From Morella rubra (lineage: Eukaryota > Streptophyta > Magnoliopsida > Fagales > Myricaceae), in NCBI GenBank assembly GCA_003952965.2, contig RXIC02000093.1, forward strand, positions 62,001-126,000: a stretch of DNA of 64,000 nt, given 5' to 3'. Below the pieces are notes generated by a model, which was given only the letters and a program-made list of their open reading frames with translations, did not search any database and had not been told where the DNA came from. The position numbers and the translations under genes were made by a program. Of this stretch, positions 1 through 11,282 are shown one piece after another; the first letter of the stretch is position 1; each line of letters opens with the position of its first letter.

Positions 1-3000
1 GAGAAGTCATGCCAATGATTAATGAATCAAAAGTGGAGAGTATGACTTTTTGGTTCCTTGTTACTGACTTTGTTCTAGACCAAGATACATGTTTATGTAT
101 ATAGGTCTACACTCGTTGTGCCTCTATTAAATAGGATGATGGACTTTGTCATTGAGGTGGTGACCTTAAGCAAACGAGTGGTGCAATGTAAGAGTACATG
201 CACTGAACGGGATCAAATATGAATACCTTCTAGAAGTGATCACTGATGTTGAGAATGATATTCAACACAATTGACTTATGTACCCTTAGACCTGAGAGAT
301 TTATAGGTTTGTTTGTTGTGTACTTGTGCTTTGATGAGTCATTTGGTGATGATCTTTATAGGTCAAATATTCCAGACAAAATTGGGTTGTATATAGTAAA
401 TAGTTTTGTATAAATGCTCAATAAGGAATCCATCAGTCTCTTAACAAGATAGTATATTCATTAAATCTATATGGGGTTGAACTCTAGAAAATCACTGGCC
501 AATGTAATTAATAAATTCTTTTGGAAACAATTTGGAGTTCAACAAGTTACAGATTGGAATTAAGAATTATATGAGCTAGGGATTTAATCGGTGATATTAT
601 TCTGATCCTATTGGCTCATGTGGAATATAGTATGGTGGAAAGGATAAATAAGTTAATATTGTTAGCAAAAGGGATTTCACAAATTAATCTCATTATCTCG
701 GGGTAAATTGTGATATGTTAATAGACATGATCACAATTAGTAGAAGCTCACAAATTCGGAATATAAAAATATAAGGGAATTAATGAAAAAAAAAAGTTTT
801 CTATGTGATCCTGCGGTCGAGATCTGAGATCCTTAATGATCCCACATCATATCACAGCTAGGGTTCAGGAAAAGACTATAAGATAGCTTTTTCTAAACAG
901 TTGGCCATTAGAAATTTGAGAAACCCTGTAACGGCTGTGAGGAGTGGAAAGGAAAGAGACAAAACAATTGGGCTGCTAAGGTTGTGAGATCTAACAAGTT
1001 TTTCAGGTAGTGAGCTAAACAAGATCTGAAAAATTCGAAGACTGTTCAGAGACAAGATTTCCTTCAAGATCAAAGATCGAAGAAAATATATACGAACTAT
1101 TTCGCAGACAAACTTTCATTTATAAATAGTGGGAAATAATACATTACCTATGAATTGAGTGCAACGAAGGAATGGCAGCACGATGTTCTCGGTGGGGCTT
1201 CTTCATGGGTTCTTGATGGGCTCATTTATGGGTTCTCGGTGATTTCAAGCTCTTGAAGCACGAAGGGGTTCTCGAGGGGGCTCTTGAAAGAGTTCGTTTA
1301 GGAGATTTGGGTGACGAAGATCACAACAAGAAAAGCGGATTTGCGATGAACGGTGATTTGGGGTTTTGCGTTATTTGGGTTGAAAGACCATAATGAAAAA
1401 GGCCGAAGGAAATGGAAGCTAAAGAGGGGGGAAATGGCCGACCGGAAGTGGAGGGGGAGTGGAGGTCCGGTGATGAGGGGGAAAGTGTGAAGCGGAGTTT
1501 TCTCTGTGAAGGGGAGGTGATTTGGGGGTAAATTTAGGGCCAAAGATTTTTTTTTTTTTTTAACAATGGGTAAAGTGGTAAATTTACCTTCTTTCTTTTT
1601 TAAATTTTGTGTGAGCTGGCATTCCACATGTACATATTTGTCAAATTAGCAATGTCCACATGACAAATTTTGGACACATCAGCATGCTCCGTTAGTGACT
1701 TCACCGTGGGAAGGACAAAAGGACCATGGTGCAACGGTTTGATGACCACAAGGACTAATTTGTTCAAGTTGAAACACATGGATCATTTTGTCACAACATG
1801 AATCCACTAGGATCATTCGGGTAATTTTTCCAATATAATAATTTAAATAAAATCTAAGTACATTTATCTAAGTGCAAATACGTTTTAAATAAAATAAATA
1901 ACGATCGATCAAATATATAATGAAGAATTTAATAAAAAATATGTATGTATGTAAAATAAATATTGATCGATCAAATAAACAGAATATAAGAATTTAATAA
2001 AATATCTACGCACATATATATATATATAAACAATCCAAGTGCACATAGTTGGCGACGGAGTAGTAATCTAAGTAGATATACGTAATGAGTAGTAAAGAAG
2101 TGATTGAACACCTATGTTTAGTTATTTGCACACACAAATTATACATAAACAAAGTATGTTAGGATATGTTTAGATTACATAAAAACATGTCAAGTACACA
2201 TCATTAATCATGGAAGCATATATAAGGAAAAACATGTTTAAGTTGTACATGTTATATCACAGAAACATAGTGCAAGAGTTAGTTTATACATGCTATAAAT
2301 GATATGAAATCTTATATAGCACATGATTATAAATTATTAATATAAGGCATGTATGAAGATAACATCATAAATAAAATATTATTTTATAATTAAGTCATTT
2401 TTCAGTTTATAAATCATTATTTAATAATTAAGATCGCCGATCGATTGGGTCAACATGGTGACATTTAGATGTTTATTGCCATTCGGACAGCTAACTATAT
2501 CGTTCGATTGGTCTAGACGTCGTGATTTTGACGTGAGGTCACCGATCGATCGGTTGTAAATTTGACAGCCAAAAAATTTGATCAGTCAACATTTTAAAAG
2601 TCAACAAAAGCCAATCAATCGATCACTTTTAACTGGCATCGTTTTGACTTTCTGACGCGATCGAACGGTTTGTTGGACCGATTGATCTTGATCAATCGAA
2701 AAACATAGCAGGAATTTTAATGTTGACTGAGCAATCGATCAGCAAAATAGTCGATCGAACAGTGTTTGTCGAGTCTTAAGAACAAGAATGCTCTAAGGCA
2801 ATGGGTAAAGACTAAAAACACACCCACAGCTAGGACGAGATTGGAGCCAACGCAAAAGGAGCTATTTCACCTGAAAACTTAACCCAAACACCATCCTTTT
2901 GGTCGGGAGAGAGTTTAGAATCATTTAAAAGTAAGCCCAAACTCAAATTCATCAATTTTTTAACTGGTTGAACATTGAGAAATTTGGGCCAAATTTGTGA

Positions 3001-3340
3001 GATTTTGGTGTGAATTTCGTGCAAGACGTATGTTATTTGACCTATAATCTCTATTATGAATGATTTGATTGGTTTTGTGATGATTTATTTGATTTGGGTT
3101 AGATTTGGTATTTATGAGTATTGTGGTTATGATTGGTGATGATTGGAGGTTATCATTGTGTTTTTAATATGTACATTGGAATGGATTTTGCATGTGGTTG
3201 ATTTGGGAGTGTTTTGGGCAAAGATTTGAGGGTATGTAGTGGTTTGTGTGAATTTAATCGTTTTGGGTTAAATACGATCGATCGCCGTTTTAGCTGATTG
3301 ATCGGTAGTTTATGTAGAAATTGAATTATGCTTTGATTGA
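1..3340. other. Gene-free repeat-like DNA left of the Copia remnant
   Basis: No coding region is convincing here; the open frames are short and low-complexity. The stretch looks like decayed LTR-retrotransposon non-coding DNA. Around 1640-1830 there is text like that of short non-autonomous elements (phrases such as GGATCATTCGGGTAATTTTTCC), with no clear second end. From about 1905 to 3305 the words CGATCGAT, GATCGATC and ATCGATCG recur many times. A run of T lies at 1549-1561. I could not match any part to a named family. Confidence 0.4.
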
Positions 3341-3348
3341 AATTTCAC

Positions 3349-4372
3349 GAGGTTATCACCTCATACGAATTCATTGAGAACGTTGTTAATCAGTGTATAT
3401 ACCTTAAGGTCAGTGGGAGTAAGTTCATTTTTCTGGTCCTATATGTGGATGATATTTTACTTGCAAGCAGTGACTTAGTTTTGCTATATGAAAGTAAGTA
3501 GTTCCTCTCTCAAAACTTTGAATGAAGGATTTGGGTGAAGCCTCGTATGTCATTGGCATAAAGATTCACAGAGACAGACAACAAAAAACATTAGGACCGT
3601 TTCAAAAGGCCTACAATGAGAAAGTTTTAGAGAGTTTCGGCATGAAGGACTGTGCTCCTATTGTAGCACCTATTGTCGAAAGGGGAAAAATTTAATAAAG
3701 GTCAAAGTCCCCAAAATGCATTGGAACAGGAGCAAATGGAAAATATTCCCTATGCATCTATTGTTGGGAGTTTATTAATGCGCAGGTTTGTTCTAGACCT
3801 GACATAAGATTGGCAGTAGGATTATTAGGTAGATATCAAAGTAATCATGGTTTGGAACATTGGAAAGCTGCAAAAAAAGTCATGCGTTACTTATAAGGAA
3901 TCAAGAATAGCAAATTGACCTACAGGCATACTGATCATTTAGAAGGTGATTGGTTATTCAGACCCAGATTATGCGGATGTGTAGACACCAGAAAGTCAAC
4001 TTCTAGTTATATATTCCTTCTTGCTGAGGTGCCATATCCTGGAAAAGTAGTAAGCAGACTTTGGTTGCTACGTCTATTATAGAGGTAGAATTTGTTGCTT
4101 ACTATGAAGCTAGTACACATGCACTATGGTTGAAAAATTTTATTAGTGGTCTCAAATCGTCGATTCTATAGCGAGACCTATCAGATCTTCACAGCTGTAG
4201 TATTCTTTTCAAAGAATAATAAAAGTGGAAGCAAAAGTAAACATATCGACATCAAGTATCTCAGTGTAAGAGAGAATATAAAGAAACATGAATTGTCTAT
4301 TGAGCATACAAGCACTGATTTGATGATAGCTGATCTCATGACAAAAGGTTTGCCGGTAAAGTAGTTTAAAGG
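3349..4372 (+). pseudogene. Copia (Tnt1-type) reverse transcriptase / RNase H remnant
   Basis: Remains of the C-terminal half of a Ty1/Copia Pol polyprotein, which reverse-transcribes and integrates the element. Read across several frames, it shows the RT motif YVDDILLASSD (about 3447-3480) and the Copia phrase ASYVIGIKIHRD near 3540. Then come the PYASIVGSLL block near 3750, the RNase H region with KSTSSYIF near 3990, and finally SKHIDIKYLSVRE and IADLMTKGLP (about 4230-4360), typical of the Copia Pol C-terminus. Frameshifts and stops break it, so it cannot encode a working enzyme. Nothing upstream could be recognised as integrase or gag. It lies just before a polypurine tract and a 3' LTR and belongs to the same element. 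Confidence 0.88.
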
Positions 4373-4760
4373 TCATGTGGAGCATATGGGCTTGTTGATC
4401 TATTGTAAGTTTATTTCTCTCTCATTGTTCTAATTAGATATACAGTTTCTCTTTTTGAGAAATAAGGTTTTATTTGTGCACATACATTATTTATTTATCC
4501 ATGGGGATATTTATTCTGGACCTGAATGACTTATTGGAAGTTCATTCATAAAGTATTAGCTCATAAAATACTCATGTAAAGACTATTGTGTATTGTGATA
4601 CATGGAAGAGAATTATTCGATCATAAGAGTCTTGCCGCTATGATTTGTGCATAATATTCTTTATTTGAGTAGGAGTGTTTCAAAACTAGTAGGAATGAAT
4701 ATAATGGCCATACAAAAGTGTCAATCACCCAATCAGGTAATTTACGTGTTATGTGGACCA

Positions 4761-4770
4761 AGTGGGAGAA
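4761..4770 (+). promoter_or_regulatory. Polypurine tract of the Copia element
   Basis: AGTGGGAGAA lies directly before the TGT that opens the LTR. This is the usual place and composition of the plus-strand primer of plant Copia elements (commonly AAGTGGGAGAATGT). Confidence 0.75.
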
Positions 4771-5357
4771 TGTAAAATATTTTGAATATTTTCCTTAAGG
4801 TGACCCACATATCTAGCGTATAAAGTTTTAAATTTAAATCATGAGTGTTTTGAATTTTATTCCTATTAGTTACTAGTTTTGAATATTTAAATTTTAAATA
4901 AAATCTTATTCCTTAATGGGAGGAATAATAGAATTCTGATCAGGGGTCTCTAGCTTAGCCTATAAAATAAAGGCATGTGTATTCTATTTATACGGCTAAT
5001 CCAGTTAAGGAATAGACTAGAAGATCTCTATCACTCTCACGTGTCTTTTCTTTTGCAGTACAAAGGCAAACACTTGAGCAATTATGGCTGGAGGTATGTC
5101 GATCTAAATTTCACTGTGGATATAAAAATTTCTTTCATTTTACACCCTCTCTTAAATTATATCGAAACGAGGACAACCCATTTACATATTTTGTAGGTTA
5201 TTATCAGTTCATCACATCTTATTAAATATTAGGTTGTAACCGGATCTGTTAGGATGTCTGGGTACGGTTCCTTTGAGACCTAATTACTACATGCATTCCC
5301 ATTGGATCAAGAACCTATTTAACCGAATATTCATAATTCCGCTTCCCGAGAACAACA
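4771..5357 (+). repeat. 3' LTR of the decayed Copia element
   Basis: A 587-bp segment opens with TGT just after a polypurine tract and closes with ACA (AACAACA), the normal LTR ends. A TATA-like CCTATAAAATAAAG lies at about 4959-4972, where an LTR promoter would be. I saw no matching 5' LTR upstream in this window, so the element is either cut by the window edge or rearranged. Endogenous viral DNA starts about 30 bp after the LTR end. Confidence 0.7.
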
Positions 5358-5387
5358 TTAATATATAAATATCATTAATAGTAGATC

Positions 5388-6962
5388 ATCCTGAAATTTA
5401 GATACACAAAGAACGATTGCTAAGACTTCTTGCTTAATAGTACTGTATTTTTGTTGAGTAATATTCCATGCAAGAGAATGATATCGTACGATTTGATCAT
5501 TCGATGAATTATGCATGCGTTGTTTTAATATTCCACCATAACCAAGAGCAGATGCATCAGTTTCTACTATTTTGAATCCATGGGGAGATGCGAGACCTAA
5601 ACATGGTAAATGTTTAACATATTTCTTGATTTGTTGAATAATAGCAGTATGCTGATCAATCCAAGGAGAAGGATTCTTTTTTAAGCGATTAAATAAGGGT
5701 TGGCATAATTTGCGTAAATCTTTATAGAAATCACCAATGTAATTAAGGCTGGCAAGAAAGCGTTGTAACTGTTGTTTATCAAGTATTTTGTCAGGAAATT
5801 TATCAGCAAATTCAATTGCACGTGATATTGGAGTAATAGTGCCACGAGTAATATTATGACCTAAAAATCTAATTTGAGTTTGAAATAATTTAATCTTCGG
5901 AGCAGAAACAACAAGACCATTGGATTTAATGATTTTATGAAATTTCGATAAATGATACCAATGTTGTTTTAATGATTTAGAGAAAATAAGAACATCATCA
6001 ATATAAACTAATGCAAAAGAAGTATAAGGAGTAAATATATCATTCATGATATTTTGAAACTCAGAAGGGGCATTTTTTAAACCGAAAGGCATAACATTCC
6101 ATTCAAAATGACCAAAAGGAACAGTAAAAGCAGTTTTATATCGATCTTTTTCAGCAACTTGTATTTGATAATAACCAGATTTCATATCAAATTTAGAAAA
6201 AACACAAGTATCATGCAAGCGATTAAGTAAATCTTTTTTATTAGGAAGCGGATATCTTATCCAACGTAAAGCTTTATTTAAAGGTTTATAATTAATGACA
6301 AGGCGAGGAATTCCACGTTCTTTTTCAGCGTTGTTCATTACATAAAAAGCGGCACAAGACCAAGGAGATTTAGAAGGACGTATTAAATTCTTTTCTAATA
6401 AAGATCGAATTTCTTTTTTGCAAATTTCTAAATATTCTTGATTCATTTGAATAGGATGAGCTTTGGTTGGTATATTCTTTTCAGAGAAATCGGGTTCATA
6501 GGGAAGAGTAATAATATGTTTTTTTCGATTCCAAAAAGCATTCGGAACTGTCGAACAAATAGAAGTTTCTAATTTGTTCTGATATTCTTTGATAGACTGT
6601 TGAAAAGAAGGGTTTGCTATTTGATCATCAATTTGGTGATAAACTTCTTGTTGTAAAGAAAGTAAATGTTTTCTTTTTTGACTGATTTTTGTTTGTTGTA
6701 AAAGTTGAATTTCTTTAGTAATAGAAATATTTTTGAGAGCTTGAATATCTCGAGTGAAAGGAGGATAGAAAAATTTAAAAGTAATTTCATGACCTAAAAC
6801 TTTAGAAGTAATTTCTTCTTCAGTAACAATAAAAGGATATAATAAAGATAAAAAAAGGATTACTACCTTAGAAGTTAAATTTTTAATTAAAACAAAAGTA
6901 GTTTGAAAACAAAAACCATTATTACAAATATGAACATTTGGAATCTTATATTGAATGTGCAT
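5388..6962 (-). pseudogene. Caulimovirid reverse transcriptase-RNase H, truncated
   Basis: This frame encodes the viral polymerase that copies pregenomic RNA into DNA. The first third (to about residue 150) continues the protease/linker region. RT follows from about residue 165, with FSKFDMKSGYYQI, the VMPFGLKNAPSEFQ block and the catalytic YIDDVLIF motif. RNase H then begins with the ETDASALGYGG motif. The RNase H domain is cut soon after the SKFQDDL block, so its last acidic residues are lost. The final few residues come from flanking AT-rich DNA next to the Copia LTR. The RT motifs are intact but the polyprotein around them is broken, so this is a relic. Confidence 0.93.
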
Positions 6963-7110
6963 TTTTTGACCATCAGCTTGAGCTAATTTTTCTTTTGTTT
7001 TTTCAAAATATTTTGAATCAATAAGACCTTCTTGAATACAATTTAAATCAGCACCAGAATCTATTAAAGCAATAGTAGTAAAAGAGAAATCTTTTATTCT
7101 AATAGTGATT
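6963..7110 (-). pseudogene. Caulimovirid aspartic protease region
   Basis: Continuing upstream of the RT frame, the minus strand reads the protease active-site phrase ALIDSGADLNCI near 7045-7080. DSGA is the catalytic aspartate motif of retroviral-type proteases, and this longer form is typical of caulimovirids. The motif is intact; the open frame leading into it from the coat-protein side is interrupted. Confidence 0.8.
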
Positions 7111-7519
7111 TCAGAATACCATTTTGGAAAACAATACGATCAATAATATTCAAAAATAAATCAGAAGAAATATTAGAAGAGGGTTCAGATGTAGTAGTTT
7201 CTGCAGAGGAAGTAGGTAAATCCGAGATTTTTTGGTATATCAGAAGAGGTTTGCTGTGCTTTAAGTAAACATATTTCGATAAGTAAATTATCAGTAATAT
7301 TGTAAAATGAACTTGGGTATTTTGTAACTGCTTGATTTCTTGTTTTAAAATTTGTATTTCTTTATGTAAATCTTGAATAGTAGGTTGTACCTTTGGAGAA
7401 GAAGTAAAACGAGCTAAAACACGATTGAAATCATAATAAGTGTCAGAAGAGGAAGAGGCCAAACTAATTTGAGGAGTAGCAGTAGATGTAGATGTATCTA
7501 AATCACGTAATTTTAACAA
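7094..7519 (-). pseudogene. Viral spacer between coat protein and protease, coiled-coil prone
   Basis: A Ser/Thr-rich frame on the minus strand between the zinc finger and the protease. It contains a heptad-like stretch (TIQDLHKEIQILKQEIKQLQ) that is probably a short coiled coil. The last part overlaps the protease coding region in a different frame, which shows a frameshift. No enzymatic motif is visible. Confidence 0.55.
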
Positions 7520-7573
7520 ATAAGTTTGCTGTTAAGTAGGATCAGAGAGTTTAGAAATTAATTCAAGTAATAA

Positions 7574-8431
7574 TTAATCAGAAGTAGATAAAACAAATAT
7601 TTGTTTTGTGCAGGTGCAGTGATCATTTAAACAATTACACAGTTTGATTTGATCATTTTCAGAGGAAGAAGGATCATTTGACGAAGAATCGGAAGAGAAA
7701 GAAACATCAGGGGTAGAATTTAAAAAGAGTTTATACAATTGACTTTTGATGTCAAGAGAAATATCTAATTCTTTGATTTGTTTTTTAACATAACATTTAT
7801 TAGCAAAATGACCTGTTTTTCCACATTTCCAACAAGTAATATCTTTTTTGTTCGATTTTTGAGATTTATGTCTTTTAAAAGAAAAAGGTTTAGACATTTT
7901 TTTAGATTTATGATATTTACATTTACGATAAGGTTTTGAAGAATAATGTTTGGAAAATTTCTTATGTTTTTTGGAAGGCGGTAAAGGAATTGAATAACCA
8001 TATTGCTCACAGAAAAATCCAAGTTCTTTTCTAGTCTGTTTTTTCTCGCGTTTTAAAGAATGATTAACTTGCATATCAGTACAAATTAATAAACCAGTAC
8101 GATTAATGATATTTATAATTTCACCATAAGTAAGCTTATCATACAAAATAGTACCATTATCATCAGCTAAATTAACACGCACTTTTTGAGCAAAATAATA
8201 AGGTAAACCCGCTATTAATTTTTCTTTCCAATAAGCTTGATTACAATCATCACGCAGTAAAACTTTAGAGAGGAAAACATCTTTATACCAACGAAAATCA
8301 GCCATAGTAGGACATTTAAGGTTAAGTAAAAAAATCAGAAAAGTGTTCTCTATATATACTAGGATCGCCAATAAAATTTTTAGTAATAGTATATAATAAA
8401 GTATTAACAGCATCAGGTATTTGTTGACCAT
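7574..8431 (-). pseudogene. Caulimovirid coat protein with CCHC zinc finger
   Basis: The capsid region packages viral RNA and DNA. Near its C-terminus it has a complete zinc knuckle, CWKCGKTGHFANKC (about 7796-7837), followed by an acidic Ser/Asp-rich tail and a second Cys cluster, CNCLNDHCTC (about 7610-7640). Before the finger lies a Lys/Arg/His-rich tract (about 7850-8000), fitting nucleic-acid binding. The N-terminal 35 or so residues look like out-of-frame translation, so the true frame probably enters from upstream by a frameshift. The second Cys cluster resembles the extra motif of badnavirus-type coat proteins. Confidence 0.82.
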
Positions 8432-8508
8432 TACTTAAAACAGGATTATTATCAGCGTCACGTTTTATGGAATTTGTAATAGTATTTCTTTCAGCATCAT
8501 TTAAATAT

Positions 8509-9084
8509 CTATCCCACCAATGTCGAAGTTGATCCAGTAAAACCAGTAAGAATACAATTACAAGCCTGCTTATCAGTACGATTATTATTTTTTAAAATAT
8601 TGGCATACATAGCTATTTCATTTAAAATATTTAAAATTTCATATTCAGAAATTCCATCAATATTCCATTCATAAATTTCATTTGCAGAAAAAGCAGCAGT
8701 GTTTTGTAAATGACGCTCTTCATACTGGAGATCTGGAGGACTAGGACGAGGATAATAATTACGATTATTATGACGATAATATTTCTTTTCAAAGCGTTTA
8801 TTGGTTGAAGTATGCAATTTATTAAGATTTAAATCGTCTTGAAATTGAGACTCTAAAGCTTGAATATCAAAAGTAGAAATAGTAGAAAGTGCTGTATCAA
8901 AATCAGAAGATTGGGCAAAAGTGGATGGTTGAGTTAAAACATGTAAAGATGTAGAAGGATTTGAAGCAGATCGTTTATTCTTATCATTTTTCTCTGAAAG
9001 GACTAATTTTTCAAGCATTTCATTTATTTTATCTAATTTTTCAGTATTTGAATCTGTTAAGAGGAGGCATCGTAGGTAAAGCAT
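8509..9084 (-). pseudogene. Viral polyprotein region upstream of coat protein, with coiled coil
   Basis: The minus-strand frame begins with a short heptad-like segment (EKLDKINEMLEKLVLSEKND), then a Ser/Thr-rich low-complexity stretch and a basic patch rich in Arg, Tyr and Asn near 8740-8800. It ends with an acidic and hydrophobic segment that should run into the capsid core. The position fits the N-terminal part of the coat protein. It is out of frame with the following coat-protein piece. Confidence 0.6.
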
Positions 9085-9132
9085 GTGGAATGAACATGGG
9101 TGTAGGAAGAGTTTTAGATGGAGCAGAGGGTT

Positions 9133-9758
9133 TTAGTAAAGCTTCGATTTAGTCAAATGTGTTCCAATTTGATTTAAATAAACATTTGTATAATTATTCT
9201 GTTGAATGATATTATCAAAATTTTTATCATTATTATTAAGAGCATTTGTTTTATAAGGAGTAGCAAAATATTGTTTGTTTTGACTGTCTAAACTTATTGT
9301 AGTAGAAGGAGGATAAAATTCATAAACACGTTGACTATTTGTAGTTAGCCAGGGTATTTCTTTGGTAAGAACATTTAAAGTAGGAATAGATTTTTCAAAC
9401 CAAGAAAAGAAAGGTATATGTTGTTGAACTTTATTCAAACAATTGTAATACATATTACGAATAAGAGTTTTGTCTATTTCATCATAGGTTTTTAAAAACC
9501 AAAGTTTTTTAAGACTATTTGCAAGAGAATCAAAATCTTTTCGTAAAATATCTTTAGTCAGAATAAAAGGAGTTTGTAAAACATGAATTGATTTGGATCT
9601 TTGTAAGGAAATAATTTCAGATTGCGTAGGAGAAATTTTATCAGGTGGTTCTGTTGTATCGTAAATAGGTATTTGTACAGAATTATCATATTTAATGCTA
9701 GAAGGGGAAAAAACAGGTATAGAAGGTATATATGGAGGTAAAGAGGATGTACTTGCAC
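9133..9758 (-). pseudogene. Viral polyprotein linker between movement and coat proteins
   Basis: Two short frames (9133-9453 and 9558-9758, minus strand) separated by a frame change and stops. They keep the viral base composition and lie between the movement-protein and coat-protein remnants. I recognise no conserved motif; assignment is by position alone. Confidence 0.5.
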
Positions 9759-9767
9759 GGAATGAAT

Positions 9768-10340
9768 TTAAAGCAGATTAAAATTTCGAGAACTTGAAGT
9801 AGAAAGAGAAGAAAATCGATTTGTATCATTTTTATTAAAAGATAATGTAACTGAACCATCATTGTGCTGAGTAAAATATTCTATTTGTTTGTTTTCTTTT
9901 TTAGGAGGAGGTATGACTAAAGGTAATTTCCAATCATCGGGTAAAACGACATCATCCCATTTGATCATACGAGGAATTTTAATATTTGAAAATTCATTAT
10001 TAGTAGTTAAAATTAAAGTTTCACCAGAATAAGGACGAACTTTTGATCGAGGATCAAGAGTTGTCTTCATTAATTTGTAGTGAAGGCGATATATGACAGC
10101 AAGGTATTGAGCACCTTCCATCATATCATGACCCATAGATTTGATATTTAATATTAAAGAATGTAAAATAGTAGGATCAGATAAAGAAAAAGGAAAACAA
10201 GGATAACAATTAAACTAAATAGGACCTTGATGTAAAGAAGATTCGACTATTCCAAGCAAAGAATTCAAAAATTGATTATGACGTCCATCACGTAAACATA
10301 AAAGAACAGAAACATTTTTACCTTGACGAGTTAAAGGAGT
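9768..10340 (-). pseudogene. Caulimovirid movement protein, C-terminal part (minus copy)
   Basis: Movement proteins of the 30K superfamily let the virus pass through plasmodesmata. This minus-strand piece starts abruptly at 10340 inside the protein. It contains MGHDMMEGAQYL and TTLDPRSKVRP, then a proline/lysine-rich tail (IPPPKKENK). It is matched in inverted orientation by 12456-12817 on the plus strand, at high but not perfect identity. One or more frame changes lie near 10140-10220. Assignment to the 30K family rests on gene order and on resemblance to other caulimovirid movement proteins. Confidence 0.7.
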
Positions 10341-10347
10341 AATGGCT

Positions 10348-10383
10348 AAACATGGGGAGATGCAAGACCTAAACATGGTAAAT
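10348..10383 (-). other. 36-bp RNase H filler at the head-to-head viral junction
   Basis: The bases here repeat 5578-5612 on the same strand with one mismatch (CATGGGGAGATGCAAGACC here, CATGGGGAGATGCGAGACC there). So a small piece of the RNase H coding region, in minus orientation, sits between the minus-strand movement-protein fragment and the plus-strand viral fragment. It marks a rearrangement breakpoint. Confidence 0.8.
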
Positions 10384-11018
10384 GTCCATCATCACACATG
10401 GTTCATAAGATTTAAAGGTTTTCCATGCCCTGAAATAATGCCCCATTGGTTTATCCAGTGGTGGGATCGTTTTGGTGCTAATGAGAAATTATTACCTCCA
10501 GGATTGAAATCTGCTTATGACACATGGGCTGTTGATCCTCATGATACCCCCAGCTTAGAAAAATACCCAGCTATGAAAAATCCCCGTTGTCTGAATCTCC
10601 TAATATTACTCCGCTTCTTCATCCAGTTCCTTGTCCCTTGGATATTATGTTGGAATTTTATTTTTACCCATGAACAAAATGCTAAAATCCTTTCCAAAAA
10701 ATTCTTTGTCAAATGGTGGACCGTTTTTACTTGTGACAATATCATTAATTCCATTTCCTACGCCAAACTCCAAATAGCAAAACACCCTCAATTTCTTTCC
10801 CAGAAAAGTCAAATTCAAGCTAAACTTGCTGCTGCTCAGTCCCGTGATGATTACCGTAAAGAATTACTGGATGCGCTCTCCCAATTATCTGAAGATGATA
10901 CTGTTGAAGATACTGCTACTTTTTTATTCATTCTCAAATTGATGACAATGCTCAAGATCCGTATGCTGCCTATGATATGGACCTTTCAATTGAAGACATT
11001 GACCTGCTGATGAAATAA
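10384..11018 (+). pseudogene. Caulimovirid last ORF or polyprotein C-terminus, function unknown
   Basis: Plus-strand viral coding remnant that runs up to the promoter region, so it is the last coding part of the viral genome. It has a Trp-rich block, with WFIRFKGF and then WFIQWWDRFG (about 10399-10472), and an acidic C-terminal end. At least one frame change near 10930 is needed to reach the acidic tail, which ends at a stop about 11018. The Trp-rich block recalls regions that follow RNase H or form a second ORF in some caulimovirids. I cannot give it a function. Confidence 0.6.
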
Positions 11019-11250
11019 TGATGACGTAATGATGATGACGTACTGCTGATCCGACAGCCGCCATTGTTGTTCCCAACAGAAGCTACTGTTCAAGATAAGA
11101 ATACTGTTCCTGCCGATAGTCTTTACTGTTCCAGATATCACTTTCTGATTATACCCCTGGTGCTGTTTCATTCCTGTACATTTTTCCAAGAATACCCTTA
11201 CTATTCCAAAATATCAGAGGACTTCTTTGGATTTGTCATGTTCCCTTTTC

Positions 11251-11258
11251 TATATAAA
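11251..11258 (+). promoter_or_regulatory. Pararetroviral promoter TATA box
   Basis: TATATAAA lies 233 bp after the end of the last viral coding region, in the context TTCTATATAAACGACCC. That is close in form and place to 35S-type caulimovirid promoters, which drive the pregenomic RNA. Transcription would be expected to start about 30 bp downstream, in the Ser-rich-looking leader near 11283. Activity is not known. Confidence 0.65.
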
Positions 11259-11282
11259 CGACCCTCGTCTCTCATTTCAAGC

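Larger units (their letters stand above)
5388..10340 (-). mobile_element. Endogenous caulimovirid (pararetrovirus) segment, minus strand
   Basis: A partial endogenous pararetrovirus reads right to left as movement protein (C-terminal part), spacer with coiled coil, coat protein with CCHC finger, aspartic protease, reverse transcriptase and RNase H. This order is that of Caulimoviridae polyproteins with a fused movement protein. There is no integrase, as expected for this family. It is broken by several frameshifts and stops, and it ends inside RNase H about 30 bp from a Copia LTR. The genus cannot be fixed by eye; the association with an AT microsatellite and the gene order recall florendoviruses. 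Separate domain entries follow. Confidence 0.88.

Noticed and set aside
1298..1627. 109-residue minus-strand frame
   Set aside because: Low-complexity Lys/Pro/Leu text with a poly-Lys from a T run; no domain and no gene context.
7765..8022. 85-residue minus frame within the viral coat region
   Set aside because: Alternate-frame shadow of the coat protein with the intact zinc finger.
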